Assembly: GCF_001983175.1 (NCBI RefSeq)
Contig: NZ_MNPW01000002.1
Location: 124,001 to 188,000, forward strand
DNA: 64,000 nt
Origin: Pseudomonas cedrina subsp. cedrina
GTDB lineage: Bacteria > Pseudomonadota > Gammaproteobacteria > Pseudomonadales > Pseudomonadaceae
Direction of reading: 5' to 3'
Both the position numbers and the translations under genes were made by a program. Shown here piece after piece: positions 25,480-35,593 of the stretch. Position 1 is the stretch's first letter, and every line of letters starts with the position of its first letter. Under the pieces are notes generated by a model that worked only from the letters and a program-made list of their open reading frames with translations, was not told the DNA's origin and ran no database searches.

Positions 25480-27177
25480 TCAGCGCCAGAACCCGTTGTC
25501 GAGTTGCTCAAGTTGACGGGTCAATTCACTGCGCGCTTCGCGAATGCGCCGTTCATCCTGGGTGTCGAGCACTTGCTGGAACTGCCCGGCCCAATGCCCA
25601 AGCTGCTCGCGAAGTTCACCCAGGCTTTCCTGATAGAGCCGTTCCAGGCGTGCAATGAGCACGGTGTTGACCTGCTGGTCGCGCGGGTGAATCTTCAACA
25701 GCGCCAAGGCTTGCAGGCGTTGCTGGATTTGATCCGGGCTGAGCACGCCAGGGGTGTTCTCGATCACCAGCGAGTGCTGCTCGCCGGTCAGCGGAATGCT
25801 GACCTGGGCTTCCAGCAGGCCGTTGTTGTCGTAAGTGAAGCGCACGTCCAGCGAGACTTCCCCGGCCTTGCGTTTGGGCACGGGAATGTCCAGTTGGCCC
25901 AGTTCGATGTTGTCTTTGACCAGGCGGCTTTCGCCCTGGTAGATCTTCAGCAGCACGTGCTGCTGGTCATCATGCAAGGTGACCACGCTTTTGACCCGGC
26001 TCACCGGCACGCTGCTGTTGCGCTCGATCAACGGCAGGTAGTGGCCGCTTTCGATATGGCTGCCGTACTGGTTCGAGGTTTCGATGCCCAAGGTGTAGGG
26101 GCACACGTCGGTCAGCACCACTTCCTCGAGCGCGGCGGAGCGGGCCTTGAGCGCAGCCTGGATCGCGGCGCCGTGGGCGACCACCTGGTCCGGGTCGAGG
26201 CTGATGGACGGGAAGCGTCCGAACAGACCGGCGGCGAGTTTGCGCACCAGCGGCATGCGCGTGGTGCCGCCCACCAGCAGGATCTCATCGAGGTCGCCGA
26301 CCCGAATCCGCGCATCGCGCAGGGCCCGTTCGATGGGCGCGCGCAGGCGTTCGAGCAACGGCGTGTAGAGCTTGGCCAGTTCCTGTTGGGTGATGGTTTT
26401 CACCCATTGCTGGCCGTCGACGCGCAGGGCGAAGTCGGCGCTCTCGTCCTGGCCCAAGGCCTTGCGCACGCGCTCGGCTTCGCGGCGCAGGGCTTGCAGC
26501 ACGCTGCGGGTGGGCGGGAAGCCTTGGGCGTTGCGCTGGCTGTCAACGAAGTGCTCCAGCAACAGGGTGTCGAAGTCTTCGCCACCGAGGAAGTTGTCGC
26601 CCGCGCTGGCGCGCACTTCCATCACGCCGTCGAACAGCTCGATGATCGACACGTCGAACGTACCGCCACCCAGGTCGAAGACCAGGAACGAGGTTTCCTT
26701 GTCGCGCTGATGCAGGCCGTAGGCGAGGGCGGCGGCCGTGGGTTCGTTGATCAGCTTTTCGACCTTGAGCCCGGCCAGTTCACCGGCGATGCGCGTGGCC
26801 TTGCGTTGCCCGTCGCTGAAGTAGGCGGGCACGCTGATCACGGCTTCGATGACGGCCTGGCCGTAGGTGCGCTCGATGTCTTCCTTGAGGCTTTTGAGCA
26901 CCAGCGCGGACAGTTCTTCCGGACGGAACGAGCGGTCGCCCAGACGAACTTCGGTGGCGCTGCCCATGTAGCGCTTGAACAGCGAAGTGGTCAGGTGCGG
27001 ATGGGTGTGCAGGCGCTCTTTGGCGGCCTGGCCTACCAGCACACGGCCCTGATCATCCAGCCCGACCACGCTTGGGGTCAGCAGTTGGCCAAGGGCATTG
27101 GGCACCATTTCGGCGGCATCACCGCGCCAGACGGCAGCGAGACTGTTGGTGGTCCCCAGGTCGATTCCTACGATCAT
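25480..27177 (-). CDS. hscC: Hsp70-type chaperone HscC
   Basis: 565 residues; the start MIVGIDLGTTNSLAAVW has GGGAG upstream. The Hsp70 ATPase domain shows the phosphate-1 motif IDLGTTNS, VISVPAYFSDGQRKAT, LINEPTAAALAYG, FDLGGGTFDVSI and LLVGGTTRMPLV. The substrate-binding domain is present (SVPVSRVKSV; QGESRLVKDNIELGQ), and the lid is short, giving a total near 560 as in E. coli HscC rather than about 640 for DnaK. Transcribed with the downstream J-like gene. Confidence 0.9.
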   Translation of the reverse strand: MIVGIDLGTTNSLAAVWRGDAAEMVPNALGQLLTPSVVGLDDQGRVLVGQAAKERLHTHPHLTTSLFKRYMGSATEVRLGDRSFRPEELSALVLKSLKEDIERTYGQAVIEAVISVPAYFSDGQRKATRIAGELAGLKVEKLINEPTAAALAYGLHQRDKETSFLVFDLGGGTFDVSIIELFDGVMEVRASAGDNFLGGEDFDTLLLEHFVDSQRNAQGFPPTRSVLQALRREAERVRKALGQDESADFALRVDGQQWVKTITQQELAKLYTPLLERLRAPIERALRDARIRVGDLDEILLVGGTTRMPLVRKLAAGLFGRFPSISLDPDQVVAHGAAIQAALKARSAALEEVVLTDVCPYTLGIETSNQYGSHIESGHYLPLIERNSSVPVSRVKSVVTLHDDQQHVLLKIYQGESRLVKDNIELGQLDIPVPKRKAGEVSLDVRFTYDNNGLLEAQVSIPLTGEQHSLVIENTPGVLSPDQIQQRLQALALLKIHPRDQQVNTVLIARLERLYQESLGELREQLGHWAGQFQQVLDTQDERRIREARSELTRQLEQLDNGFWR

Positions 27178-27278
27178 TACGACAAGCTCCCTCTGTGGTC
27201 TGTAAGAATCTGTTACCAATTTTACCCCGAAAGGTTGAAGGAAAAGCAAGGCAACTGACGTTGCATGGATCACAGATT

Positions 27279-27411
27279 TGTAGTGAGCGGGCTTGCCCCG
27301 CGCTGGGCTGCAAGCGGCCCTAATCCAGGCGCCTCAAATTAACCTGATACCCCTACGTGATCCTATTGGGGCGGCTTCGCCACCCAGCGCGGGGCAAGCC
27401 CGCTCACTACA
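27279..27411. repeat. REPIN with 29-bp perfect arms
   Basis: TGTAGTGAGCGGGCTTGCCC... (27279-27307) is repeated inverted at 27383-27411. This subtype (TAGTGAGCGGGCTTGCCCCG) differs from the GTGGGAGC types elsewhere in the window. The inner 75 bases are unrelated to the arms. Confidence 0.88.
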
Positions 27412-27432
27412 GCCGGTAAGTCAGGCATAAAA

Positions 27433-27460
27433 AAACCGCTTCCGGTGAGGGAAGCGGTTT
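27433..27460. terminator. Bidirectional terminator after emhC
   Basis: AAACCGCTTCC and GGAAGCGGTTT form an 11-bp stem around GGTGAG, with A-rich and T-rich flanks. Confidence 0.85.
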
Positions 27461-27492
27461 TGTTTGCAACGGCGTTACTTTTTACAACCGCA

Positions 27493-28950
27493 TCAGAACA
27501 ACTTCAGCGCCGGCGCTTCTTGTTTCGACTGCTCGTTCTGCGCGGTCTGCTCGTTCCAGCCACCGCCGAGGGCCTTGTACAGGTTGACCTCGCTGGTCAG
27601 CTGGGCCAGGCGGTCGGTGATCAGCGACTGCTGGGCACTGAACAACTGGCGCTGGGCATCGAGGAACGTCAGGTTGCTGTCGACACCGATGCGGTAGCGA
27701 CGCTCGGCCAGGCGGTAGTAATCCTGGTTGGCCGCGACGAAACCACGCTGGGCCTCCAGTTGCTGCTGGTAGGTCTCACGCGCGGCGAGGCCGTCGGAGA
27801 CTTCCTGGAAGCCGGTCTGGATCGCCTTTTCGTAGTTCGCCACGTTGATCTCTTTCTGGATCTTGGAGTAATCCAGGCTGGCGCGCAGGCTGCCGGCGTT
27901 GAAGATCGGGATGTTGATCTGCGGCGCGAACGACCAGGTGCCCGAGCCGCCTTTGAACAGGCCGCCCAGGTCCGGGCTCAGGGTGCCGGCGTTGGCCGTC
28001 AAGCTGATGCTCGGGAAGAACGCGGCACGGGCCGCGCCGATGTTGGCGTTGGCCGCCTTGAGGTTGTACTCGGCCTGCATGATGTCGGGACGACGTTGCA
28101 GCAGGTCCGAGGGCAACCCGGCCGGTACTTCGCTGAGCAGGTCATCCGACAGCGGCTTGCTGGCGATATTCGCCGGCAGGCCTGTGCCCAGCAGCAGGGT
28201 CAGGCTGTTTTCGTCCTGGGCGACCTGGCGCGTATACCGGGCCAGCTGCACGCGGGCGTTTTCCACCGAGGTGCGCGCCTGGCTCAGGTCGAGGGCCGAC
28301 GCCACGCCGACTTCGTTGCTGCGCGAGGTGAGCTTGAAGCTCTGCTCGAACGCGCCCAGGGTGTCCTGGGTGAGCTTGAGCAGTTCCTTGTCGGCCTGCC
28401 AGGTCAGGTAGGCATTGGCCACGTTTGCCACCAGGCTGATCTGGGTGCTGCGGCGCGCTTCTTCAGTCGCAAAGTACTGTTGCAGCGCTTGCTCGCTCAG
28501 GCTGCGCACGCGGCCGAACAGGTCCAGCTCGTAAGAGCTGATCCCTAGGGTGGCCGAGTACTGGCTGGTGATGCCGGCTTCACCGGTCTGCGAGGCACGC
28601 GCCGGGACCCGCTGGCGGCTGCCGCTGCCCGTGGCCGAAATGGCCGGAAACAGGTCGGCGCGCTGGATGCGGTACTGCGCCGCGTAAGCGTCGATGTTCA
28701 GGGCCGCGACGCGCAGGTCACGGTTGTTCACCAGCGCGGTCTGGATCAGCTGTTGCAGGGCTGGGTCGTGGAAAAACTGCTTCCAGCCCTGCTCGGCAGC
28801 GGCCTGGTTCGGCGCCTGGGCCGACGAATACGCCGGGCCCTGCGGGAACTGTGCCGCCACCGGCGCTTCGGGGCGCTGGTAGTCAGGTATCAGCGAGCAG
28901 CCACTGAGCACGAAGGCGGTGACGGCTAGGGAGAGTAGCGACTTGCTCAT
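27493..28950 (-). CDS. emhC: Outer-membrane efflux channel of the RND pump (OprM/TtgC/EmhC type)
   Basis: 485-residue lipoprotein (lipobox LSGC, Cys18) of the TolC-like NodT family. Two outer-membrane efflux domains with repeated helices and strands: [18 protein letters not shown], then [17 protein letters not shown], then [19 protein letters not shown] and [19 protein letters not shown]. Trimer forming the exit duct for the pump. Its ATG overlaps the emhB stop by four bases (ATGA), and a terminator follows the gene. Confidence 0.93.
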   Translation of the reverse strand: MSKSLLSLAVTAFVLSGCSLIPDYQRPEAPVAAQFPQGPAYSSAQAPNQAAAEQGWKQFFHDPALQQLIQTALVNNRDLRVAALNIDAYAAQYRIQRADLFPAISATGSGSRQRVPARASQTGEAGITSQYSATLGISSYELDLFGRVRSLSEQALQQYFATEEARRSTQISLVANVANAYLTWQADKELLKLTQDTLGAFEQSFKLTSRSNEVGVASALDLSQARTSVENARVQLARYTRQVAQDENSLTLLLGTGLPANIASKPLSDDLLSEVPAGLPSDLLQRRPDIMQAEYNLKAANANIGAARAAFFPSISLTANAGTLSPDLGGLFKGGSGTWSFAPQINIPIFNAGSLRASLDYSKIQKEINVANYEKAIQTGFQEVSDGLAARETYQQQLEAQRGFVAANQDYYRLAERRYRIGVDSNLTFLDAQRQLFSAQQSLITDRLAQLTSEVNLYKALGGGWNEQTAQNEQSKQEAPALKLF

Positions 28951-31900
28951 TGGCCAGCCTCTTTAGGAGTTTGCTTGGTTTCTTTCGGTTTGCGGTCGCC
29001 GATGGCGGACACGGTTGCAAAGAACAACGGCACCCAGAAGATCGCCAGTACAGTGGCCGTGATCATACCGCCAATCACGCCGGTACCGATGGCGTGCTGG
29101 CTGCCTGAACCCGCGCCCGAGGAGATCGCCAGCGGCAGTACGCCGAGGATGAACGCCATGGACGTCATGATGATCGGGCGCAGACGCATCCTCGAGGCTT
29201 CGATGGCGGCTTCGACGATGCCCTTGCCTTGTTCGTGGAGCTCTTTGGCGAACTCCACGATCAGGATGGCGTTTTTCGCCGCCAGGCCCACCGTCACCAA
29301 CAGGCCCACCTGGAAGAACACGTCGTTGGACAACCCGCGCATGCTGGTGGCGATCAACGCACCCACCACGCCCAACGGCACGACCAGCACCACCGCGATC
29401 GGGATCGACCAGCTTTCGTACAGCGCCGCCAGGCACAGGAACACCACCAGCAGCGACAGGGCGTACAGCGCAGGCGCCTGGGAGCCGGAGAGGCGTTCTT
29501 CGTACGACAGGCCCGTCCAGGCGTAGCCGACACCCGCCGGCAGTTGCTTGGCGATACGTTCGACTTCGGCCATGGCGTCACCGGTGCTGTAGCCCGGTGC
29601 CGGGGTGCCGAGGATTTCCATCGCAGCCACACCGTTATAGCGCGAGAGCTTGGGCGAGCCGTAGATCCACTTGCCGGAGGCGATGGCCGACAACGGCACC
29701 ATCTTCCCGGAGTCGCTGCGCACGTACCATTTGTTCAAGTCTTCGGGCGACATGCGGCTGGCCGCTTCACCTTGCACGTAGACTTTCTTCACGCGGCCAC
29801 GGTCGATGAAGTCGTTGACGTAGCTGCCACCCAGGGCAATCGCCAGGGTCTGGTTGATGTTGGACAGCGTGATGCCTTGGGCGCTGGCCTTTTCGTCGTC
29901 CACGGTGAGCTCGTATTGCGGCTCATCGTTCACGCCGTTGGGGCGCACACCGGCCAGGATCTTGCTCTGCGCCGCCATGCCCAGGAACTGGTTACGCGCC
30001 GCCATCAACTTCTCATGGCCGACACCGCCCTGGTCTTGCAGGAACACGTCGAAACCGGTGGCGTTACCCAGCTCCAGTACGGACGGCGGCACGATGGCAA
30101 ACACCATGGCGTCCTGGAAGGTCTGCATGAAGTAGCCTTGGGCACGCTTGGCGATTTCGAATACTGACGTGGACGCATCACGCTCATCCCACGGCTTGAG
30201 CATCACGAACGCCAGGCCCGAGCTTTGGCCACGACCGGCGAAGTTGAAGCCGTTCACGGTGAACACCGATTTCACGCCTTTGCCTTCGCCTGGCTCGCCT
30301 TCCTTGTCGTTGAGCAGGTAGATACGCATGTCGTCGATGACTTTTTGCGTACGCTCGGCCGTCGAACCGACCGGTGTCTGCACCTGGGCAAAGATCACAC
30401 CCTGGTCTTCATCGGGCAGGAACGCGGCGGGGATGCGCATGAACAGCCAGATCATGCCGGCGAAGATCAGCAGATACACCAGGAACGCCGGGATCTTGTG
30501 CTTGATCATGTTGCCCACGCCGCGCTCGTAGCTCAGTACGCCACGGTCGAAGGTGCGGTTGAACCAGCCGAAGAAGCCGCGCTTGGGTTGGCCGTGCTTT
30601 TGCGGGTCGATCGGCTTGAGCATGGTGGCGCACAGCGCCGGGGTGAAGATCAGCGCAACCAGTACCGACAACGCCATGGCCGAAACGATGGTGATGGAGA
30701 ACTGTTTGTAGATCACCCCGGTGGAACCGCCGAAGAACGCCATCGGCAGCAGTACCGCCGACAGCACCAGCGCAATACCCACCAGGGCGCCCTGGATCTG
30801 GCCCATGGACTTGACCGTCGCCTCCTTGGGCGACAGGTGTTCCTCGGCCATCACCCGCTCGACGTTTTCCACCACCACGATGGCATCGTCCACCAGCAGG
30901 CCGATGGCCAGGATCATGCCGAACATGGTCAGGGTGTTGATGGTGAAGCCGAACGCGGCCAGGATCCCGAAGGTACCCAGCAAGACCACCGGCACCGTCA
31001 TGGTGGTGATGATGGTGGCGCGGAAGTTCTGCAGGAACAGGAACATCACCAGGAACACCAGCACGATCGCTTCGACCAGGGTGTGAACCACACCGGAGAT
31101 CGATTCGGTCACCACGGGGGTGGTGTCATACGGCACCACCGCCTTCATGCCAGGCGGGAAGAACGGCTCCAGCGACGCCACGGTGGCACGGATGGCCTTG
31201 GCGGTGTCCAGGGCGTTGGCGCCGGACGCGAGCTTGATCGCCATGCCGGATGCCGGGTTGCCGTTGAACTGCGCGCTGATGCTGTAGTTCTGGCCGCCCA
31301 GTTCGATGCGGGCCACGTCACGCAGGCGAACCTGGGAGCCGTCGGCATTCACCTTCATCAGGATATTGCCGAATTGCTCCGCCGTTTGCAGACGCGTCTT
31401 GCCGATGATGGTTGCGTTCAGCTGGTTGCCGGGCAGGGCAGGCAGGCCGCCCAATTGACCGGTGGCCACCTGGACGTTCTGCGCGGCAATCGCCGTGCTG
31501 ACATCGACTGGCGTCAACTGGAAGTTGTTCAGCTTGGCCGGGTCCAGCCAGATACGCATCGCGTACTGCGAGCCGAACACCTGGAAGTCACCGACGCCCG
31601 GAGTCCGGGAAATCGGGTCCTGGATGTTGGAAACGATGTAGTTGGAGAGGTCGTCCTTGGTCATGCTGCCGTCTTCCGACACCAGACCGATCACCATCAG
31701 GAAGTTCTTCACCGACTTTGTCACGCGGATACCCTGCTGCTGCACTTCTTGCGGCAGCAGTGGGGTCGCCAGGTTCAGCTTGTTCTGCACCTGAACCTGG
31801 GCGATGTCCGGGTTGGTACCCTGGTTGAACGTCGCGGTGATGGTCATGCTGCCGTCGGAGTTACTGTCCGAGGCCACATACCGCAGGTTGTCGATACCGT

Positions 31901-32108
31901 TGAGCTGTTGCTCGATGACCTGCACCACGGTGTCCTGCACGGTTTGTGCGGACGCGCCTGGGTAGGTTACCTGGATGTCGATGGCGGTTGGCGCGATGGC
32001 CGGGTATTGGTTGATGGGCAACTTCAGGATCGACAGTGCCCCGACCAGCATGATCACCAGGGCAATTACCCAGGCGAAAATGGGACGGTCGATAAAAAAT
32101 TTCGACAT
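28947..32108 (-). CDS. emhB: RND multidrug efflux pump, inner-membrane transporter
   Basis: 1053 residues, HAE1 family (AcrB/MexB/TtgB). N-terminal [20 protein letters not shown], and the proton-relay residues in [21 protein letters not shown] (Asp pair of helix 4). The second half shows [20 protein letters not shown]. Exports drugs, solvents and aromatic hydrocarbons driven by protons. Three bases after emhA. Length and sequence match EmhB of P. fluorescens and MexB; which name applies best cannot be decided without alignment. Confidence 0.94.
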   Translation of the reverse strand: MSKFFIDRPIFAWVIALVIMLVGALSILKLPINQYPAIAPTAIDIQVTYPGASAQTVQDTVVQVIEQQLNGIDNLRYVASDSNSDGSMTITATFNQGTNPDIAQVQVQNKLNLATPLLPQEVQQQGIRVTKSVKNFLMVIGLVSEDGSMTKDDLSNYIVSNIQDPISRTPGVGDFQVFGSQYAMRIWLDPAKLNNFQLTPVDVSTAIAAQNVQVATGQLGGLPALPGNQLNATIIGKTRLQTAEQFGNILMKVNADGSQVRLRDVARIELGGQNYSISAQFNGNPASGMAIKLASGANALDTAKAIRATVASLEPFFPPGMKAVVPYDTTPVVTESISGVVHTLVEAIVLVFLVMFLFLQNFRATIITTMTVPVVLLGTFGILAAFGFTINTLTMFGMILAIGLLVDDAIVVVENVERVMAEEHLSPKEATVKSMGQIQGALVGIALVLSAVLLPMAFFGGSTGVIYKQFSITIVSAMALSVLVALIFTPALCATMLKPIDPQKHGQPKRGFFGWFNRTFDRGVLSYERGVGNMIKHKIPAFLVYLLIFAGMIWLFMRIPAAFLPDEDQGVIFAQVQTPVGSTAERTQKVIDDMRIYLLNDKEGEPGEGKGVKSVFTVNGFNFAGRGQSSGLAFVMLKPWDERDASTSVFEIAKRAQGYFMQTFQDAMVFAIVPPSVLELGNATGFDVFLQDQGGVGHEKLMAARNQFLGMAAQSKILAGVRPNGVNDEPQYELTVDDEKASAQGITLSNINQTLAIALGGSYVNDFIDRGRVKKVYVQGEAASRMSPEDLNKWYVRSDSGKMVPLSAIASGKWIYGSPKLSRYNGVAAMEILGTPAPGYSTGDAMAEVERIAKQLPAGVGYAWTGLSYEERLSGSQAPALYALSLLVVFLCLAALYESWSIPIAVVLVVPLGVVGALIATSMRGLSNDVFFQVGLLVTVGLAAKNAILIVEFAKELHEQGKGIVEAAIEASRMRLRPIIMTSMAFILGVLPLAISSGAGSGSQHAIGTGVIGGMITATVLAIFWVPLFFATVSAIGDRKPKETKQTPKEAGQ

Positions 32109-32111
32109 GAA

Positions 32112-33260
32112 TTACTCCCCTTTGCCCGTAGTGGCAGCAGGAGCAGCAACCGTTCCGGCAGGCTTGGCGTTGTCAGCGTCCTTGACCTTGACCTCCACAC
32201 CCGGCTTCACGTACTGCAGGCCTTCAGTGATCACGCGGTCACCGGCGTTGAGGCCTTTTTCCACCAACCAATAGGCGCCGGCGGTGCGATTGGCCACCAG
32301 TACACGCTGCTCGACCTTGTTGTCGGCGTTGACCACCAGCGCCGTTGGAATGCCCTTGAGGTCGCGGGTCACGCCTTGCTGCGGCGCCAGGATGGCCTTG
32401 CTGTTCACGCCAGCCTGCAACTGGGCGTGCACGAACATGCCCGGCAGCAGGGTGTGGTCAGGGTTGGGGAACACGGCGCGCAGGGTCACGGAGCCGGTGG
32501 TCTGGTCGACCGACACTTCGGAGAACTCCAGCTTGCCGTCCTGGCCGTAGTCACTGCCGTCTTCCAGCGTCAGCTTGACCTTGGCGGCATTCGCGCCGGC
32601 TTTCTCCAGCTGGCCGCTTTCCAGGTCGCGGCGCAGCTTCAGCATTTCGGCCGAAGACTGCGTGACGTCGACGTAGATCGGGTCCAGTTGCTGGATCACG
32701 GCCATGGAGTCGGCCTGGCCGTTGCTGACCAGCGCGCCTTCGGTCACCGAAGAACGGCCGATACGCCCGGAGATCGGCGCGTACACCTTGGTGTACCGCA
32801 CGTTGATCTGCGCGGTTTGAACGTTGGCTTCCGCCGTCATGCGGTTGGCCACGGCGGTGTCGTATTCCTGACGGCTCACGGCTTGCTCATCGACCAGCTG
32901 CTTGTAGCGGTCGGTGATGGATTTGGTCTGGGTCAGGGTGGCTTGCGCGCTTTTCAGGGTGGCTTCGTACACCGACGGGTCGATCTGGTAGAGCTGTTGC
33001 CCTTCCTTCACGTCCGCGCCTTCCTTGAACAGGCGCTTGAGAATGATGCCATTGACCTGCGGGCGAACTTCCGCGATGCGGTAGGCGGTGGTGCGGCCCG
33101 GCAGCTCGGTGGTCAGGGTAAAGGCTTGCGGTTGAATAGTGACCACGCCGACCTGAGGGGCTTGAGCGGGCGGAGCCGCTTCTTCCTTTTTACATCCGCT
33201 GAGCAGCGATGCCAGGGCGACGGCAGTGACCAGAGCGGTAACAGCTGGCTTAAGTTGCAT
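32112..33260 (-). CDS. emhA: RND pump periplasmic adaptor (membrane fusion protein)
   Basis: 382-residue lipoprotein (lipobox LLSGC, Cys22), of the AcrA/MexA/TtgA type. The start MQLKPAVTAL has GAGGA upstream; a longer frame would cover the leader. Domains: lipoyl/barrel segment EVRPQVNGIILKRLFKEGADV and YAPISGRIGRSSVTEGALV flanking a helical hairpin; the C-terminal membrane-proximal domain ends before a Lys/Ala-rich tail. First gene of emhABC, with the repressor operator about 90 bases upstream. Confidence 0.93.
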   Translation of the reverse strand: MQLKPAVTALVTAVALASLLSGCKKEEAAPPAQAPQVGVVTIQPQAFTLTTELPGRTTAYRIAEVRPQVNGIILKRLFKEGADVKEGQQLYQIDPSVYEATLKSAQATLTQTKSITDRYKQLVDEQAVSRQEYDTAVANRMTAEANVQTAQINVRYTKVYAPISGRIGRSSVTEGALVSNGQADSMAVIQQLDPIYVDVTQSSAEMLKLRRDLESGQLEKAGANAAKVKLTLEDGSDYGQDGKLEFSEVSVDQTTGSVTLRAVFPNPDHTLLPGMFVHAQLQAGVNSKAILAPQQGVTRDLKGIPTALVVNADNKVEQRVLVANRTAGAYWLVEKGLNAGDRVITEGLQYVKPGVEVKVKDADNAKPAGTVAAPAATTGKGE

Positions 33261-33349
33261 GAAGATCCTCGGGTCAGGCGCGCAGGGTGCGCACAAGAAG
33301 TGTGGAAGGGTAAAAAACAAACGGCGAGTAGATAAGTAGCTTGCTACGC

Positions 33350-33379
33350 AATATACTTACGTTCATGGTTGTTTGTAAA
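33350..33379 (-). promoter_or_regulatory. emhABC promoter overlapped by a TtgR-type operator
   Basis: On the minus strand, -35 TTTACA (33379-33374), an 18-base spacer and -10 TATATT (33355-33350). The spacer contains ACAACCATGAACGTAAG. The whole 30 bases closely match the TtgR operator recalled from P. putida ttgABC (TTTACAAACAACCATGAATG and on). Repressor binding here would block the promoter. Confidence 0.8.
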
Positions 33380-33546
33380 CTCTTGACAGGCTTCGCGCAA
33401 TGTTGACAAAGCAACGCGCAACGCCTCGATTCCATTACGTTCGGCACCCATGACGGTGTCGTCCCACAAATATTCAGATGATCGTGACCGGGCATTAATG
33501 CTGCGTTAACGATTGTCTCAAGTGCCCTGATTGAGGTTTTACTGCC

Positions 33547-34179
33547 ATGGTTCGTCGTACCAAAGAGGAAGCTCAGGAAACGCGCAACCAGATTCTCGAT
33601 GCCGCCGAGCAAGCCTTCTATGCGCGCGGCGTTGCGCGCACGACGCTGGCGGACATCGCCGCGCTGGCCGGCGTGACGCGGGGCGCTATCTATTGGCATT
33701 TCAGCAATAAATCCGATCTGCTGCAGGCGCTGCTCGACACGCTGCATGAGCCGTTGGACGAGCTCGCCAGGGCAAGTGAGAGCGAGGATGAGCTCGATCC
33801 GCTGGGCTGCATGCGCAAACTGTTGATTCATTTGTTCCATCAAGTGGCCCTGGACCCGAAAACCCGGCGCATCAACGAGATCCTGTTTCATAAGTGCGAA
33901 TTCACCGATGAAATGTGTGACATGCGCCGCCAGCGCCAGACCCACACCCTGGAATGCAACCTGCGCATCGGCCTGACATTGCGTAACGCGGTCCATCGCG
34001 GGCAGCTTCCTGAAAATCTCGATACCACCCGCGGCGCGGTGTGCATTCACGCGTACATCAACGGGCTGATCGGCCAGTGGCTGTTGGTTCCCGACAGTTT
34101 CCAGCTGCATCAGGATGCCGAACGCTGGGTGGACGCAGGGCTGGACATGCTGCGCTGGAGCCCCAGCCTGCGCAATTGA
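33547..34179 (+). CDS. emhR: TetR-family repressor of the efflux operon (EmhR/TtgR type)
   Basis: 210 residues. N-terminal helix-turn-helix [20 protein letters not shown] (residues about 25-45), then a ligand-binding C-terminal domain with conserved segments [11 protein letters not shown] and FLLVPDSF-like [11 protein letters not shown]. Divergent from emhA with the shared operator in the 286-base gap. In the family, antibiotics and plant phenolics release the repressor from DNA. Length equals TtgR (210). Confidence 0.93.
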   Translation: MVRRTKEEAQETRNQILDAAEQAFYARGVARTTLADIAALAGVTRGAIYWHFSNKSDLLQALLDTLHEPLDELARASESEDELDPLGCMRKLLIHLFHQVALDPKTRRINEILFHKCEFTDEMCDMRRQRQTHTLECNLRIGLTLRNAVHRGQLPENLDTTRGAVCIHAYINGLIGQWLLVPDSFQLHQDAERWVDAGLDMLRWSPSLRN

Positions 34180-34512
34180 GACAAAATGCGTAATTGCATC
34201 AGGTTGTGTCAACAGTAAAGCCCAAGGACAGTCAATCGTCCTTCTGCCTGATAGGTGGGGTGACTTTATATATGGGCTGGCGGGCGGTTGGTAGGTAGCC
34301 GCCTAAGTATTTTGTAGCGATTTTGTTTCGGTTCTGTGAAGCAATGTTACCTGGCCGAGCACATTACAAATGTGGGAGCGGGCTTGTGTGGGAGCTGGCT
34401 TGCCTGCGATGCAAGCACTGAGGTGTATCTGTCACACCTCGGTGATGCTATCGCGGGCAAGCCCGGCTCCCACACAAGCCCGCTCCCACATTTGGTTCAG
34501 CGTTTCAGGCGA
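34180..34512. other. Intergenic gap between emhR and xenB
   Basis: A weak hairpin (AAGGAC/GTCCTT, 34224-34243) may end emhR. The remainder is A/T-richer sequence and the nested REPIN at 34368-34494. No gene seen. Confidence 0.6.
34368..34494. repeat. Nested REPIN
   Basis: The left side carries AAATGTGGGAGCGGGCTTGT, then GTGGGAGCTGGCTTGCCTGC; the right side carries GGGCAAGCCCGGCTCCCACA, then CAAGCCCGCTCCCACATTT. Two subtypes of REP are thus nested symmetrically, with ACCTC-type inner hairpin (AGGTGTATCTGTCACACCT) at the tip. Confidence 0.85.
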
Positions 34513-35568
34513 TTACAGCGCCAGCGTCGGATAGTCGATATAACCCACCGGGCCCTTGGCGTAGAACGTCTCCGGGTGCGCTTCGTTCAGCGGCGCATCC
34601 GCCTTCAAGCGCGCCGGCAGGTCCGGGTTGGCGATGAACGGCACGCCAAAGGCCACTGCGTCCGCCTTGCCTTCGGCCAGCCAGGCATTGGCGCTGTCCT
34701 TGGTGAAACGTTCGTTGGCGATGTACACGCCGCCGAAAGCCTTCTTCAGTTGTGGGCCAAGGCTGTCCGCACCTTCCTTTTCACGCGAGCAGATGAAGGC
34801 AATGCCGCGCTTGCCCAGTTCGCGGGCGACGTAGGTGAAGGTTTCGGCCGGATTGTCATCGCCCATGTCGTGGGCGTCAGCGCGCGGTGCCAGGTGCACG
34901 CCCACGCGGCCGGCGCCCCAGACTTCGATGGCGGCGTCGGTCACTTCCAACAGCAGGCGCGCACGGTTTTCCAGGGAACCGCCGTATTGGTCGGTGCGCT
35001 GGTTGGTGCTGCTCTGCAGGAACTGGTCCAGCAGGTAGCCGTTGGCGCCGTGGATTTCCACGCCATCGAAACCGGCGGCCTTGGCGTTCTCGGCGCCGGT
35101 GCGGTAGGCGTCGACGATGTCGGCGATTTCAGCGGTTTCCAGGGCGCGTGGGGTCGGGTAGTCAGCCAGTGGGCGAACCAGGCTGACGTGGCCTTTGGGC
35201 TGGATCGCACTCGGAGCCACCGGGGTTTCGCCGTTCAGGTAGGACTCATGGGAGATGCGGCCCACATGCCACAGTTGCAGGAAGATCTTGCCGCCCGCGC
35301 CATGTACTGCCTTGGTGATGTTGGCCCAGCCGCGTACCTGGTCGTTGGACCAGATGCCTGGCGTGTCGGGGTAGCCCACGCCCATTGGCGTCACCGAGGT
35401 GGCTTCGCTGAGGATCAGCCCGGCGGAAGCGCGTTGCACGTAGTACTCGGCCATCAGCGCATTGGGTACGCGACCGGCATCGGCACGGCAGCGGGTCAGC
35501 GGCGCCATGATGATGCGGTTCGACAGTTCCAGGTCGCCCAGTGTGATCGGATCGAAAATAGTCGTCAT
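34513..35568 (-). CDS. xenB: Old Yellow Enzyme-family reductase XenB
   Basis: 351-residue FMN-dependent NAD(P)H oxidoreductase that reduces nitro-compounds and activated alkenes (xenobiotic reductase B). The ATG at 35568 is chosen because AAGG lies at proper distance; the GTG three codons earlier abuts it. Marks: PLTRCRADAGRVPNALMAEY, LQLWHVGRISHESYLNGETP, FDGVEIHGANGYLLDQFLQ, YGGSLENRARLLLEV and the catalytic-site region GKADAVAFGVPFIANPDLP. Closely resembles XenB of P. fluorescens I-C as remembered. A regulator/MFS pair is upstream on the same strand. Confidence 0.92.
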   Translation of the reverse strand: MTTIFDPITLGDLELSNRIIMAPLTRCRADAGRVPNALMAEYYVQRASAGLILSEATSVTPMGVGYPDTPGIWSNDQVRGWANITKAVHGAGGKIFLQLWHVGRISHESYLNGETPVAPSAIQPKGHVSLVRPLADYPTPRALETAEIADIVDAYRTGAENAKAAGFDGVEIHGANGYLLDQFLQSSTNQRTDQYGGSLENRARLLLEVTDAAIEVWGAGRVGVHLAPRADAHDMGDDNPAETFTYVARELGKRGIAFICSREKEGADSLGPQLKKAFGGVYIANERFTKDSANAWLAEGKADAVAFGVPFIANPDLPARLKADAPLNEAHPETFYAKGPVGYIDYPTLAL

Positions 35569-35593
35569 GGGATGCACCTTTCTTTGAGTTTGA

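Larger units (their letters stand above)
27178..27492. other. Intergenic gap between hscC and emhC
   Basis: Contains the hscC promoter area, a large inverted REPIN (27279-27411) and the emhC terminator (27433-27460). No gene was seen. Confidence 0.7.

Noticed and set aside
25504..27258. 584-codon open frame opposite hscC
   Set aside because: Antisense shadow; the Hsp70 frame is unmistakable.
30225..33335. 1036-codon open frame on the plus strand opposite emhA/emhB
   Set aside because: His/Gln/Asp-rich composition is typical of the antisense frame of high-GC Pseudomonas genes. The minus-strand genes are certain, and no start region fits.
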